From assembly GCA_963662175.1 (NCBI GenBank), contig OY759215.1, forward strand, positions 24,851,079 through 24,915,078: DNA of 64,000 nt. The letters run 5' to 3'. The notes below the pieces were generated by a model. The model was given only the letters and a program-made list of their open reading frames with translations. It was not told where the DNA came from and did not search any database. Both the position numbers and the translations under genes were made by a program. Origin of the DNA: Aradus depressus (Eukaryota; Arthropoda; Insecta; Hemiptera; Aradidae). Below are positions 1 through 10,856 of the stretch, in pieces (position 1 is the stretch's first letter; the number at the start of each line of letters is the position of its first letter).

Positions 1-1115
1 TATATTGATCTATAGCAGAAGGACAGAGGGAATACATAGAAATGTGGAATGGCTAGAGCAAATAGGTTAGACAAGGAAAACGGGGAAATAAAGAAATATA
101 ACAGAGAAATTGTTACTGGATATAGAACCGCCCTCATGAACGAGACAATAGAAGACAAAAATCAAAAGAAAAGAAAAATAAAGTATATGAAGTTTTCGAG
201 AAAAAAAGTATATATAATGCCAAAATTATTTGTGTTGCTTACTAAATAAAAATTCATCATGTGTGTACATTTCCTTTATACCCCTTTCCTAAGAATTATA
301 TTTTCAAAAGAGGAAATAATGATGTGGATTAGATAGATATACTGGGTGGGATGATGTCTCCATCCAGAGAGCTGTGCATAAGTCTTAGCGCAAAATGGTT
401 GATTTTCAACATCCTCTTAGGGAACCCCCACCTCATTTCTTAATTATCTTTCGTATGAGACCAATATCGGACATGATGCACAAAACAAAAGTAACGTAAC
501 CTGACATCGATAGCTGGAAGGTTACATGGCATCATTAGATAAATGTCCATTGCATATTATAAAGTTACTGGAATAACAGCATTGTTAATAAAAGTAATTC
601 ATGAAAAGAGAGAAGACAAGAGTTCATTCATTATCATCAGTTTGTAGACGGTATAAAGACTTCAGCGAGAATATCACACCGTAGAACTATATATGTAACA
701 TTTTCACTGATTCTACAGATGGTGGAGAATAATGATAGCAAACTGGAGGCCTGGAGGGAAGAGGGATATTATGAGGGGGGAAGTGTGCTGTCCATATTTG
801 TTTCCATCATCCTGTAGATTGACGACGAAGGTAGATGAGGATGACGGTCTATAAAGGGCAGCCTAACCCTGTCAATTATAAAAAAAACCTCTTTGAGCGA
901 GCTGAGCTGAGCTTCCCTCGGCACAACACTAACATCAGCGGGAATTCTTCAAACAAGCACAGTCTCCCTTCAAAAAAAATATCAACTTCATAACCGTCAG
1001 TTTTTTTTTTTTTTAACCCTTCAGTTTCCGGATGAAAAATCGTTTATTTAAGTCTTACAAAAATGTGTGATAAGATCACACAGTGATAAGCTTGGATAAA
1101 CATATTAAAACGCGA
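1..1115. other. AT-rich non-coding stretch
   Basis: I see no gene, splice-supported exon or recognisable repeat here. The only open frame (about 66 codons near the left edge) is lysine/asparagine-rich, as expected of random AT-rich DNA, and has no family resemblance. Confidence 0.5.
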
Positions 1116-1446
1116 GGGCGCTGGTAGCTCAAGGGTAGCGCGCTAATCTACAGAGCTCAATATTGCGGGTTCGAAACCCGGTCGAGACCCTTTGGTTTTA
1201 CATCTGGGAGGTGACAAAACCTTGAGCACGCCGTCCTTCGGATGGGATATTAAGCGATGGTCCTGAGCCTGTGAGATTTCAGGTACTTGTTAAAGACGGT
1301 TGTAGATAACTAAACCTAGGTAGGCAAAATTTGGGAGTCCCACTGTAGAGTCGGGCTCATGTCCACCAGAGGGACGAAAGAGCATCTGAGAGTAGGCGAT
1401 ATGACCTCATAGTTAAAGGCCGGGGGTGAGTCACAATAACTAACTA
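1116..1446 (+). repeat. tRNA-derived SINE, copy 1 (near full length)
   Basis: This copy begins with a tRNA-like head: box A-like GGTAGCTCAAGGGTAGCGCG, then box B-like GGGTTCGAAACCCGG. A family-specific body follows, including a TCCTTCGGATGGGA segment, and the tail is GAGTCACAATAACTAACTA. The same order of blocks recurs at 13 or more other places in the window, and that recurrence defines the family. The family is probably mobilised by a LINE partner. No poly(A) tail is present; the end is the fixed CAATAACTAACTA motif. Confidence 0.9.
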
Positions 1447-1825
1447 TTAAAAAAACTCACCCGGTTGGTAAGACCTATGAAAACTACTACCATATTTTCT
1501 TCAAACATGAACCCTTGAACGTTCGAACGATAACTTTCGAATGGCTTATCCCTATTTTTTTTCAAACTTTGTACGAAAATTATTTTTGTAAAAAGTAAGA
1601 TCAAGTTCTTCATCCAGAAAAATCGGAACAACGGTAGGGAAACGGGGATTTTAAAAAAATCGTAATTTCGCACTAAACGCTCAATTCCGTCAAGGAGAGA
1701 ATATACGTATTATGTAAGAGAGACCATGTAGAATGTTTTCTTTAATCTGAGCAATCTTTTATTGTACTAGAATTGTTCCCCAATTGTGGACTGCAATTTT
1801 AAAAGTCGTAGGTGAATCATCGGTA

Positions 1826-2213
1826 ATGTACATCCCTAGCACGAATTAATCAATCAAGTTTTCGCTCTCCCTCTAAAACGAATCCAAAGTTTTGGCTTAG
1901 AATCAAACGTTAACTCACACGGAGACTTCGCAATATTCCTAAATTTCGTATCGATACATTCATTAGGCAGTTATCAGAGTTTTTGTATTAAGGCCCAACC
2001 CCAAACCCTATGACCGATTTGACTGAAAATGAACAGATGTCGATACATTCATTCTACCGGGAGTTATTGTGTTCATAGACACATCCACAAAATTTGTTTT
2101 TCTTTTTGAATTAAGGGAATCGGGAAAACATGAAATTCCGTTGAAAACTCAACATCGAATTTCTGACCGATTATACAACTTCCCTTATACTTCGTATAGC
2201 TGTGGAAGTAAAA
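1826..2213 (+). repeat. TIR repeat family with subrepeats, short copy
   Basis: The head has a decayed version of TACTTCCCCAGC and a CGAATTAATCAATCAAG block. The middle carries two 'CGATACATTCATT' subrepeat units. The tail matches CTTATACTTCGTATAGCTG followed by GGAAGTAAAAAA. Head and tail are inverted complements, so this looks like a non-autonomous terminal-inverted-repeat element. The best copy is at 42829-43743. Confidence 0.65.
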
Positions 2214-3232
2214 AAGGTAATAAATTCCCCCCCCCAAAAAAAAAAAATTAGTTATTGTGAGCCTAAAAAAACTGTTCTCCACAACCTATTTTGCTGAACT
2301 AATAAAATTCTATGTTCCTCTGCATTTTTTCACGAAAGGTATAAATCGATACTATCCATATATATATATATATATCGATATTATATATTTATAATATTAA
2401 TTTTAAATTACTTCTCTTTCATTTAATAAAAAAAAACACTTTTTGCTTTGTATTTATTTTTCCCTCAAAAAGTCTAGGCTTGAGAAGTAATTTGTTAGAT
2501 GATAGGCTAATTTCGATTTTCTAGGGTGTCCTATTGTCCCATTCTGTAAGTAAGCTGTCTCATGAAATATCTATTAAATATCTCCCTTGAGGACAATAAG
2601 AAATATATAAAGATAAACAAATGAAGAAATATTATTGTGAAGATTGGGAACCTTGTCGCAATGCGGAGTCCCCGAAAAATCTATAACTCTTATAGGCACC
2701 TCTCTGTTAGGAGTTTTCACAAATCAATTTAAGAAAGTTGTAATGAAGTTGTCAAAAGGTAACTTTCTTACTGAAGGTATACAAGTACTGATAAAATGAA
2801 AATTTATCAAACCAAGGAAAACGGGGGGGGTTCCGAATAATAGTTTAGAATGTTCTGCCAATGACAAGTCACGATGTGAAAGGAACATTCAAGACAAATA
2901 CTAAGACATATTACAGATAACTGTGATCAGATCTCACATTGAAGGGTTCCGTGAACAATTAGATACATTAATAAATATACATTTCATAAATAGATAGATA
3001 TTCTGTAATACTCCATACTGAACGATTTCATGATTTCGAAAATCTATAAATTATTCAAAAAAATATATTCTCTAAATTTTATATTTCAACAAAAAACTCA
3101 GGGTTTATTCTTTGAAAAAAAAAAAAATATATATATATACTAAAACGAAAAGCATAAAACAGCAATTTGCTTTTAGTTACTGCCATCTTGATATTAAAAG
3201 GAATGGAATTAATTATACACAGATCTCACGTA
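2214..3232. other. AT-rich non-coding stretch
   Basis: Homopolymer runs and a short TA repeat near 2360 are the only visible structure. I find no gene. Confidence 0.45.
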
Positions 3233-3553
3233 TAGTTAGTTATTATGACTCATGCCCGGGCTTTAACTATAAGGTCATATCGCCTAGTACCAGAGCGCTC
3301 TTTCGTCACTGGTGGGAATGAGCCCGACTTTACTATGAGAGTCCTAAATTCCCAACTAGGATATATTTAACCAGTACCTGTTATTGTACCGGCTCGGGAC
3401 CATCGCTTAACGTCCCATCCGAAGGATGGCGTGCTTAAGTTTTTTTTTTTTACCACCCAGATAAAATAAATTAAGGGCCTCGGAAGGGATTCGAACCCGC
3501 GATCTTAAGCTCAGTAAGCAAGGACCAAACTATTGATAGAGCTATCGGCGCCC
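3233..3553 (-). repeat. tRNA-derived SINE, copy 2
   Basis: This is a minus-strand copy of the same SINE. On the plus strand it reads TTAGTTATTATGACTCATGC at the left (the family tail) and TCGGCGCCCTC at the right (the family head). The internal tRNA box B is degenerate but recognisable as GGATTCGAACCC. Confidence 0.88.
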
Positions 3554-4189
3554 TCACACGTATTTTAAAGGTTTTGTATGTCAAAGAGCAAAAAAAAAAG
3601 AAACTAAGTTTAGGTTGTATTTCTGTCTGTCTATGAGCAGTTTATAGTGCCACCTAAATATAGCCAAATGAAAATTAGAATGAAAAAATCTAAATAAAAA
3701 TATTTTCGAACATAGTTGAGCAAGATATCAATTTGAAGGGTTTTGTGAGTACATGACGAGAAGAAGAAAAATTTCCTAAAACAGCTTGCGTTAGGATGTC
3801 CGAAAGAACAACGATAAGTCCCCCCACCCTTCTCTCTCTATAATGGTTGATGCTCTGCAAATCTGAAAAACTTTATGGGGACTCATAAAGGTAAAATGCA
3901 AAATTTATTTTGGGAATTTTCGGATAAACTGGGTCCCAGAGGGAGTCAGGCGAACTTTATCGACATCGCCGTAAGATACGTCATTTTTAGCGAATCATAT
4001 GAAGGGAGATTAAACATAGGTTTCAAAAATATATTTATAAATATGGAGCTATTACAGGAAGAGCAATAAACCGTTGCCTGTAGATATCCCGTTGCTATTA
4101 GCGACAAAAAATCAAATAAATAATAAATAAAATAAATCTCAAATTGGTTTTAAAAATAAAAAAAACAATGTTTAACCCGTCTGGATATT

Positions 4190-4360
4190 GAGTTATCGTG
4201 TTCACAAACACACACGCATTTTTTTATTGCATTTTTTATATCAGGGATTCATAAAACATGAAATTCCGGTGATACTCAAAATCTAATTTAAATAACTTCC
4301 CCTATGCTTCGTATAACTGGGCAATTAAAAGTCGTCGGTGAATCATTAAAAGGGAGATAT
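4190..4360 (+). repeat. TIR repeat family, tail fragment
   Basis: This matches the 3' part of the subrepeat family: a GTTATCGTGTTCACAAACACAC block, a GAAATTCCGGTGA block, then CTTCCCCTATGCTTCGTATA. The head is not visible. Confidence 0.5.
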
Positions 4361-4980
4361 TATATTTCCAATTATTTGTAATCAACTAAATTTTCACTTT
4401 CACACTATTTTTTTTTAAAATAAATAATTATAAGAGTTAAATGAGCCACAAATTGTTTATTTTCGCTAAATTCCTCTTAAGACTCATATTGGGGAGGAAA
4501 TGTACGAATTTCTCGATACTTTTGATTATGGATGGCTTCCACTTCTTTCTGTTCGTATAATCAAGGTTTTTACTATACTGGTAAAAAGTATTAAAACTTT
4601 TAAGTGTTTCGAATTTATTCCTCAGTGTTGACCACAATGGAACCCTTCAATGACTAATTCTAATCACTTTTCACTCTAATATTTACATATATATATATAT
4701 TTTTTTTTTTTTATATCGGTAGTCTATTAATTATTAATTTTATCGTTATTAATTATTCAGTCTTTGAGGTATCCTTCTCATACACAGCACACGTGAATAT
4801 GATAAAAAGTACATACACATATGTAAATGAATGCTTTCAAAACAACACGACTAATACTAAGAAGCAATACTAAAAATAGACGAACAACGGATGTAAATTT
4901 ACATGTTTTCAATGTCACCCAATTAAATTTTAAAAATACATTTAAAAAAATGCATTATTCACGATTCAAATAAGTATTGA
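4361..4980. other. non-coding stretch with one unidentified open frame
   Basis: A 66-codon minus-strand open segment (4437-4637) has a more protein-like composition than its surroundings, with several W, F and Y residues. I recognise no family and see no splice or start context, so I do not call it a gene. A (TA)n and poly(T) patch lies near 4690. Confidence 0.3.
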
Positions 4981-4986
4981 ACTCAC

Positions 4987-5029
4987 CGTCAACCGGCATT
5001 TTGGTCGAGGTAAATATTCAGAAACATAC
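4987..5029 (-). CDS. possible first coding exon (MPVD...), unidentified
   Basis: On the minus strand a 43-nt segment has an acceptor-like TGTATTTCCAG before it and a consensus donor GGTGAGT after it. It contains CCAAAATGCCGGTTGACG, a start codon in fair context that would encode only M-P-V-D before the splice. The rest of such a gene would lie at lower coordinates or outside the window, and I found no continuation. This could be chance. Confidence 0.2.
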
Positions 5030-5240
5030 CTGGAAATACAAAATAAAATTAGCAACAAAAACACAACAATTTTAATATTTAGTAACAAATATTTGAAGTC
5101 TCCAATATACAAAGCCATCTCATATACAATAAATAAAAACAAAGGACCTGTATAACTTTTATATTGTCTAATTCCAGAAAAATATATACATTAAGTGTAC
5201 TTAATGAGTCTACAGTATATTTTCAATATTGAAGGAAATC

Positions 5241-5502
5241 GAGGTTCTGTCATGTAAATAAAAAACTCAATATTTGGCCAACGTTTCGGAAACTATTTAT
5301 TTGCTTCTTCAGGGCCTTATAATGACATGAGTGGATGTGTGTGGTGAAGGATTGATGTGTGTGGCTTATCACTTACGTTTGTGGACAAACATGTACCACC
5401 TCCAACTACCACTCAAGTCATTATAAGGCCCTGAAGAAGTAAACTAAATAGTTTCCGAAACGTTGGCCAAATATTGAATTTTTTATTTACACGACAGAAC
5501 CT
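5241..5502. repeat. foldback repeat with hammerhead-like motif in each arm
   Basis: Two long inverted arms (about 5241-5334 and 5409-5502) are separated by about 74 bp. The right arm, read on the plus strand, has GGCC, then CTGAAGA, an imperfect hairpin, GAAA, ACGT, and GGCC. The left arm carries the same series on the minus strand. The two GGCC blocks can pair as stem I of a hammerhead fold. The arms end in sequences containing GGTTCTGTC. Hammerhead motifs are known from terminal repeats of Penelope-like retroelements, so this may be a pair of inverted terminal fragments. Confidence 0.75.
5431..5468 (+). ncRNA. hammerhead-ribozyme-like motif (foldback right arm)
   Basis: The core is CTGAAGA (5431-5437) and GAAA (5457-5460), matching the CUGANGA...GAAA consensus. 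The hairpin between them is AAACT/AGTTT with an AAAT loop. The next bases, ACGT (5460-5463), are self-complementary, which suits the very short stem III of dimer-type hammerheads. T5464 is an allowed nucleotide 17, and GGCC (5465-5468) pairs with GGCC at 5427-5430 as stem I. One extra A lies between A9 and stem II, so activity is uncertain. Confidence 0.4.
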
Positions 5503-5519
5503 TCATTTTCCCCAATAAA

Positions 5520-5615
5520 TAATGTATATAGGTTTCGGCTTACATCAAAGAAAAGTTCCTTTGAACTTTGTGCTGACGAGGCGTAAGCCAAAACCGGTAC
5601 CCATTATGAATATAA
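5520..5615. repeat. second, shorter inverted repeat with hammerhead-like motif
   Basis: A short inverted repeat joins GGTTTCGGCTTACATC at the left to GACGAGGCGTAAGCCAAAACC at the right, with AAAGTTCCTTTGAACTTT at its centre. The motif differs from the neighbouring 5241-5502 foldback, so this is a separate family member or fragment. Confidence 0.6.
5573..5604 (+). ncRNA. hammerhead-ribozyme-like motif with canonical spacing
   Basis: CTGACGA (5573-5579) is followed directly by a perfect GGC-GTAA-GCC hairpin (stem II, canonical spacing). Next comes AAAA where GAAA is expected (G12 changed to A at 5590). ACCGGT (5593-5598), a self-complementary stem III, follows, with A5599 at position 17. Stem I pairing is imperfect. 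The G12 change should abolish cleavage, so this reads as a decayed ribozyme. Confidence 0.4.
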
Positions 5616-5876
5616 AAATAAAGAAAACGTATGCTTTTTAAAAAATTCTGTGTATACGTACTTACTCTCCCAAAAAACTGTATATTTTATTTTATAAAAC
5701 TTTTTATTTTATTTTTATTCATATATTAACAATTGTTATCTTTAATTCATTTCATATATGCATTTAATATATAATCAACACATACTATTTCAATTTTTTT
5801 ATTTTTTATTTTTAAGATCCCAATTTGGGACAAAATGTCATTTTTTATGTTTTTACATATTTCAAATATTAACTAC
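5616..5876. other. AT-rich spacer
   Basis: I see no coding signal or repeat. Confidence 0.4.
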
Positions 5877-6098
5877 GGGGGCCATGGTGGCCGTGCGGGC
5901 TAGAGCGTAGGGCTTTGGTCGCATGGTCTCACCATGGTTTGCGGGTTCGAATCCCGTCCGGGAGTGAGTTTTATTTCGTAGATAGAACTCCCTCCCGGGG
6001 CCATGGATGTCTTAAATAATTATACATAACACATTGACATGGCTAATATGCACCGTTCATAAAGCCAAAAGAAAAAAAAAAAAAAAAAAAAAAAAAAA
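5877..6098 (+). repeat. tRNA-derived SINE of a second type, with poly(A) tail
   Basis: The tRNA-like head starts GGGGGCCATGGTGGCCGTGC, with box A-like GGCCGTGCGGGCTAGAGCG and a good box B, GGGTTCGAATCCCGTCC. A 100-bp tRNA-unrelated body follows, then a run of about 30 A (6068-6098). The poly(A) end and different body separate it from the abundant CAATAACTAACTA-ended SINE. Confidence 0.8.
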
Positions 6099-6427
6099 TA
6101 TTAACTGTACAGAAGGGATAGGAAAACCCCGTAGGGGCTGAAAAAGGATACCTACCTACCGTTTGGATTGTGAACTACCTAGTTGAACTTCAATTTAGTA
6201 TTTGTTAAGTCGTGGCTGAAGATGGTAGCAATACCGAAAGTACTCCCATATTATATATTATTTGTGAAATAGACAATATTTATTTAAAAACATATGTTTT
6301 CTTTATTTTTATCAAGTGTTTCACATATCTCTGCAAAAATGTTAAATATCATTATGTATATATTTTTGTGTAATTAGACAATATAAAAGTTAAAGTATAA
6401 GCAAGTTCTTTATTATTATTTTTTCCA

Positions 6428-7010
6428 TTACCTTTCCAGTATATAGACACATATCCCAGAAATGTACGCGGACATCCCATATACTCGTACAATCACACAA
6501 TTTCTAACAAGATACGAAACACTAAAACAACAACATTTATTTGGTCCAGCAAAATACATGCTATGCACCAATATATACAAGAAGGAGTTTAAAATAGGAA
6601 GTCCTGGTACAGTCTTTGTTTGAGTCGCCTCCCAGGAGAGGCGCACCAAGACTGTAGTGTAGAGTATTCGGAGTACTTTATTTTGAAATGTTTGTAGTCG
6701 TTTCAAGTTAGTGTTGCTAGTACCGATGCAGACTGAACAGTACATGTGTGTTTTAGTGGCATGTTTCTGTCTATGAGAAAGTAGAGGGTGTTAAGTCGTG
6801 AATATTTTTGTTAATGTGTAGTTTCCATGTGAGTCGTGTGTCCAAAAGTACTCCAAGATAGAGCAGGATTCCAGAGAATTGAGAGGTCATCAATTTGCAG
6901 CTGACGTTGTTTTTCTATGGAGAATCTGCGGAGAGCAAAGATGAAACACTAAAAGAATAGCTTTACTAATGTTGAAACTCAGTTGGAGGTTATGTCGCTG
7001 TTCAATTGCT
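6428..7010 (-). pseudogene. Jockey-like non-LTR retrotransposon fragment (end of reverse transcriptase)
   Basis: Minus-strand reading in at least two frames gives, in order, segments typical of the end of the reverse transcriptase region of Jockey-like non-LTR elements. First comes FALRRFSIEK, then YLGVLLDTRLTWKLHI (the usual YLGV.LD..LTW block), then GTSNTNLKRLQTFQNKVLRI (the usual ...L..LQ..QNK.LR block). Stops and frameshifts interrupt it, so it is dead. No upstream polymerase YADD motif is visible nearby; the element is probably 5'-truncated. Confidence 0.8.
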
Positions 7011-7529
7011 CACATGTTGTCAACTCTGTATTCTCAACAACTGTATAACTGATTAGTCAGTTGTTCTATTTTTTTCAATAAAGGGATTAGTGTTGTTGAA
7101 TGAGAGATGAATTATGTCGGGCAAACTAAGACTCATCTCGACTAAATGATTTAAGGGTGGGATCAACCTAATGACACCTGTGGAAGGGACGCGATCAATA
7201 CATTGTTTAACCAAGCAGGGTCTCTCTTCACAGTGACCAAAATTATATTATCTATCTCTGGGTCAGTAGCGATTTTTGTAACGTTTTGCATCTCAAGTAA
7301 TATTAACCTAAAACAAGTAATCTGATCAAATAACACTTGTAAAGCATTAAATGATGAAAACTATTATTATTCTGTTCAGTCTTCAGGATACATATAGTTG
7401 AGAAACTCAGACATATTGTGGAATCTTGTAATAAATAAATGATAAAATAGTTAAATTAAAAATTTAAAAAACCCACACAAATTTTTTTTTGGTGGGGAGG
7501 GCTTTTTTGGGGGGAGAGGGCTTGAAGGG

Positions 7530-7757
7530 GTAGGGGCTTGGCTTTATAAACATTTGAGCTCTAACTCCAAGTCTCTAGCTGTAATAGAGGCCGAGATCAC
7601 TACGCAGGCTCTAATGAAACCTGAAGATCTTGGAAACGGCATACCCGATTTCCACCAAACATGGCTAAGAATCATCTCTCTTTTGAAACAAAAAAACCGC
7701 TTTGAAATCGGTTCAGCCGTCTTGGAGCTACGATGCCACAGACAGACAAACACACAC
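7530..7757 (-). repeat. dispersed repeat B ('GGCATCGTAGCTCCAAGACG' family), copy 1
   Basis: On the minus strand this has the CTGTGGCATCGTAGCTCCAA block, then GGCTGAACCGATTTCAAAG, AATCGGGTATGCCGTTTCCA and GATCTCGGCCTCTATTACAG. The same blocks in the same order recur on the plus strand at 18945-19205 and 49837-50098. I cannot say which element type it derives from. Open frames across it are conserved only because the repeat copies are similar. Confidence 0.8.
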
Positions 7758-7832
7758 GCAAAAGCTTCAAAACTTATACAACGAACTTCTTTTTTGAAAA
7801 TATTGTCTATTCCATAAACAAAATATACACAT

Positions 7833-7870
7833 GAACAACCGGTTTCGGTATTACACCATCGTCAGATTTG
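7833..7870 (-). ncRNA. hammerhead-ribozyme-like motif of the Penelope-like element
   Basis: The minus strand reads CTGACGA (7865-7859), then U + GGU...ACC hairpin, GAAA (7846-7843), ACCGGT (7843-7838; self-complementary stem III), T7837 at position 17, and GTT, which can pair weakly with AAT just before the core. One extra U precedes stem II relative to the canonical spacing. Core residues are all intact. Confidence 0.45.
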
Positions 7871-8208
7871 CTGAGTCCAATCGTATTTATATATATAATA
7901 CATATACTTTGTTCGTTCTGAAATATTTACTTGCCTCAACTAAAATTAAAAATGAAATTACTAAATTCTAACAAGATTTGGATTTATATATTTTATAAAA
8001 TGATTACTGATGGCCTGAGAATATTCATAAAATTTAAATCAGAATCTATTCTTATCTATAAAATAACTAAATGAATAACAATGAAGCTATAAATTGATAT
8101 TATAACAAAATAACAAATATCAAATAATTAATCACTAAACACATACGTAGTTGAAATAAATTTGGTCATTCATATTTGGTGGCTTTATTTATTTCCAGTT
8201 ATTCTAAA

Positions 8209-8450
8209 CTATCAAGTAATCTGTATTTTGAGCAGAAATGGAAGTATTTGAAGCCTTCGGTTGGGCCAAAAGTGTGGCTATTGTCGATAAAGTGGGTCGC
8301 GAAAGTGGACTGGTTCAGCCTCCGATTCTTATGTCTGTCGTATGATCTTTAATTGTGTCTTTAAAAAAGGCGGCCAGTCTGACCAATATATACGATAAGT
8401 TGTGACTGAGCGGATTGAGTTCGACCATGCCGGGACACTGATATCGAACA
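8209..8450 (-). pseudogene. GIY-YIG endonuclease remnant of a Penelope-like element
   Basis: The minus-strand frame reads QLIVYIGQTGRLF, then two in-frame stops, then QSTFATHFIDNSHTFG followed by an aromatic-rich tail and a stop. YIGQTGR and the later S.FA.H.....H.FG spacing match the C-terminal GIY-YIG endonuclease of Penelope-like retroelements. The in-frame stops make it non-functional. Confidence 0.7.
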
Positions 8451-8480
8451 TCCATCCCAAAACTGACTCGAACATTTTTG

Positions 8481-10856
8481 ACCGGTATTGTTTGAACTAA
8501 AAATTGAACATAATCTTTTTGATTATAAAATAAGAGTGTTATACTATGCGTTTATGAAGTTGCATCTTGGGTGTAACGAGTCTCAGGACCAGAAGAGAAG
8601 AAATATTGGGATCCACACCAAGACTCACTAATATATTCATTTATGTAATTTTTTCCGTTCATGGGCTATATAATGTATCATATATTGTCTTTTTTTATGA
8701 CTAAATTTTAATAATTTGTTTCCTATGCTCAACCCTAGTTTATATTGATTTAATAGTTTAGTTTTTCAAAACTTTCTTGGCTGATCGGACCCTCGCCTTT
8801 AAAAATCCAATAATATATAAAAATCAGTAATTGAATAATCGTTCTAAGTGACAGGCGATCTGGCTTCCCTTAGTATTTTATTTTAGAAACATTTAATATA
8901 TAAAGATTGGGAAAATTACTGCATATCTGAATTCAGTAAAGAAAAACATTTGCAAAATATAAAATCGCGAGAACAGGAGTATTAAAACGTCACAAACTAA
9001 TAAAACGTTTCTCGACTCATGGTGATAGAGCTCTTTTTCACTCCATTTGACCTCCTCCTAACTGCATGCATGTCTCAAGAAAATATATACATAGTAGATA
9101 TATTTTTTTATTTTATCTTTATTATGTAAGGAGGAAGTTTAGCGACAGATGTATTTTCACAATAAGGCTCCGAAAAATATATGAAGCTTAACTTTTTCCT
9201 CCAAAAGTTTCCGTAAGAACGAGTGACGAAACCCTCATAAACAGTGGAGATATAGGTGACGATATCAACTTTCACTCCTACCTTATTGTTACAATGTACC
9301 TCAAATCTATATCTTCAGATGTAGAGACTGAGCTAATCTTATGAAAAATAATTAGGATTATGACAGATCCATAGATGGTATTATCTTGTTGTGTAGCTGT
9401 ATGGACCCCTGTCAGCTCCTTTTTAAAGCCAGTTGGTTCCAGAGGTCGATATGGACCACTTAAAGAATCCCTGGCCTACACACATCCGTGCTCTCTTTGG
9501 CAATCAACTGCCCCTTGCTCAGCTGATATCCACTCTCTCTTTCACATTTCTTCATATTTTGTTGGTCTCCCTCACTCAAGATTACGCTTCTATTATTCCA
9601 ATTCTCCACATTTACTTAAATACATGAGAATTATTATTTAATGTAATAGATCAGATTTTTAATAGGGTAGTTAAACTTTCAAAGAAATTATAAGTTTTTC
9701 GATCCCCTGACCCACGAAATAAATAATAATAAAAAAAATCCCTGTTAGTCTGTGACGATAAGTTCGGGCGGACCAGCGACGTAAAACTTAATATGTGGTT
9801 TTAATAGAATATATCTGTTTATTTCCAGCTAAAATGCAGTAGGACAATGTTCGAATAAAATAATTATCTAGATAAAAACTTGGATAAAAGATGAAAATCA
9901 TAGAAATAACTTTGCATAGCTAGTCACAGACACTGTACTTCCACAGCTCGAAAATTGTTTACGTTGTTTTCAACTGATCAAAAATTTGTACTTCCAATTG
10001 AGCGATTCAAATCAAAATCAATAGTATTTTTTCTGTAATTTATCATTCTTGTAAAAAAATTCTGTTACTATTTTATAAATGCTAATTTTAATTATTAATT
10101 ATATGGACAAAAACAAATAGGATTTCGATTTTGAGACATTTCGGTAAGAACTCAATGTAGAGTTTCCCCTACAGCCAACTATAGTTGGGAAAAACAAATG
10201 TAATTCAAGAAAATAATTTCTTTGTCGGAACTATTTGGTAACCAAAATACATTTAATGTATTCGAAAATGAATGATAAAATGTATTTTTAAAACTGGTTG
10301 AGTGGCTCAAATGGTTGTTTTAAAGAAGGAAATTAGGAGAAGAGAGGAAATCAAATGTTGAAAGCTCCCTTGTTTCTGGGGAGGGGAGGGGGAGGGGGGG
10401 GGTTCTTATAAAAAGTAGATTATTCAGGAAAATTTATATTTCTTTCTTCCTTGCACAATTTTTAGTTGCGTCTCAATAATTTAATATTACATTGTTGCAC
10501 AACTCATACAGAGACTTCAAGCTCTGAAGGATCTAATGTCTAATTATTTCGGGGGGGATAGCATATGAACTTTGTCAGTACAAGTGGAGGGGGATGAAGG
10601 AGTTTGAAAGAGCAAGACATTTCAAAAAATAATTATGTGCTATCAAATTAGAGGTATCCAAAGCCATGGCATGAAATTAGTAATAGTGAATTACAGCTCT
10701 AACCCAAAACAGTTATACCAGTATGAAATGATTTTGAGTAGGGTTAGAAGGGGGAGAGAGAGTGATCTGTAAGCGTGGTTGTAATAAGAAAGGCCTGTAA
10801 TGGCCACATTACATATATTTTATTTATTTTTATAATTTTTCATATAAACTACCAAT
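8481..10856. other. non-coding stretch, no recognisable gene
   Basis: The region is mostly AT-rich. A G-rich tract at about 10376-10404 (GGGGAGGGGAGGGGGAGGGG) could form a G-quadruplex. An open frame of 88 codons near 9375-9640 has no conserved motif and no splice or start support, so I do not call it. Confidence 0.4.

Larger units (their letters stand above)
7790..8480 (-). mobile_element. Penelope-like element, 3' part (decayed)
   Basis: Two landmarks lie in order on the minus strand. A GIY-YIG nuclease-like segment ends at a stop near 8209, and about 350 nt further on is a hammerhead-like motif (7833-7870). Beyond it comes GAATAGACAATATTTTC and AAAAGAAGTTCGTT, a segment that recurs in inverted form at 47137-47184. 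A GIY-YIG endonuclease with a hammerhead motif in the terminal repeat is the known layout of Penelope-like retroelements. The reverse transcriptase was not found. Confidence 0.65.

Noticed and set aside
5877..5960. possible genuine tRNA gene
   Set aside because: Box A and B are good, but the acceptor stem does not close, and the sequence runs on into a SINE body with a poly(A) tail.
7544..7817. overlapping open frames of 69-87 codons on both strands, nearly identical to one at 18978-19211
   Set aside because: They are conserved only because both loci are copies of dispersed repeat B.
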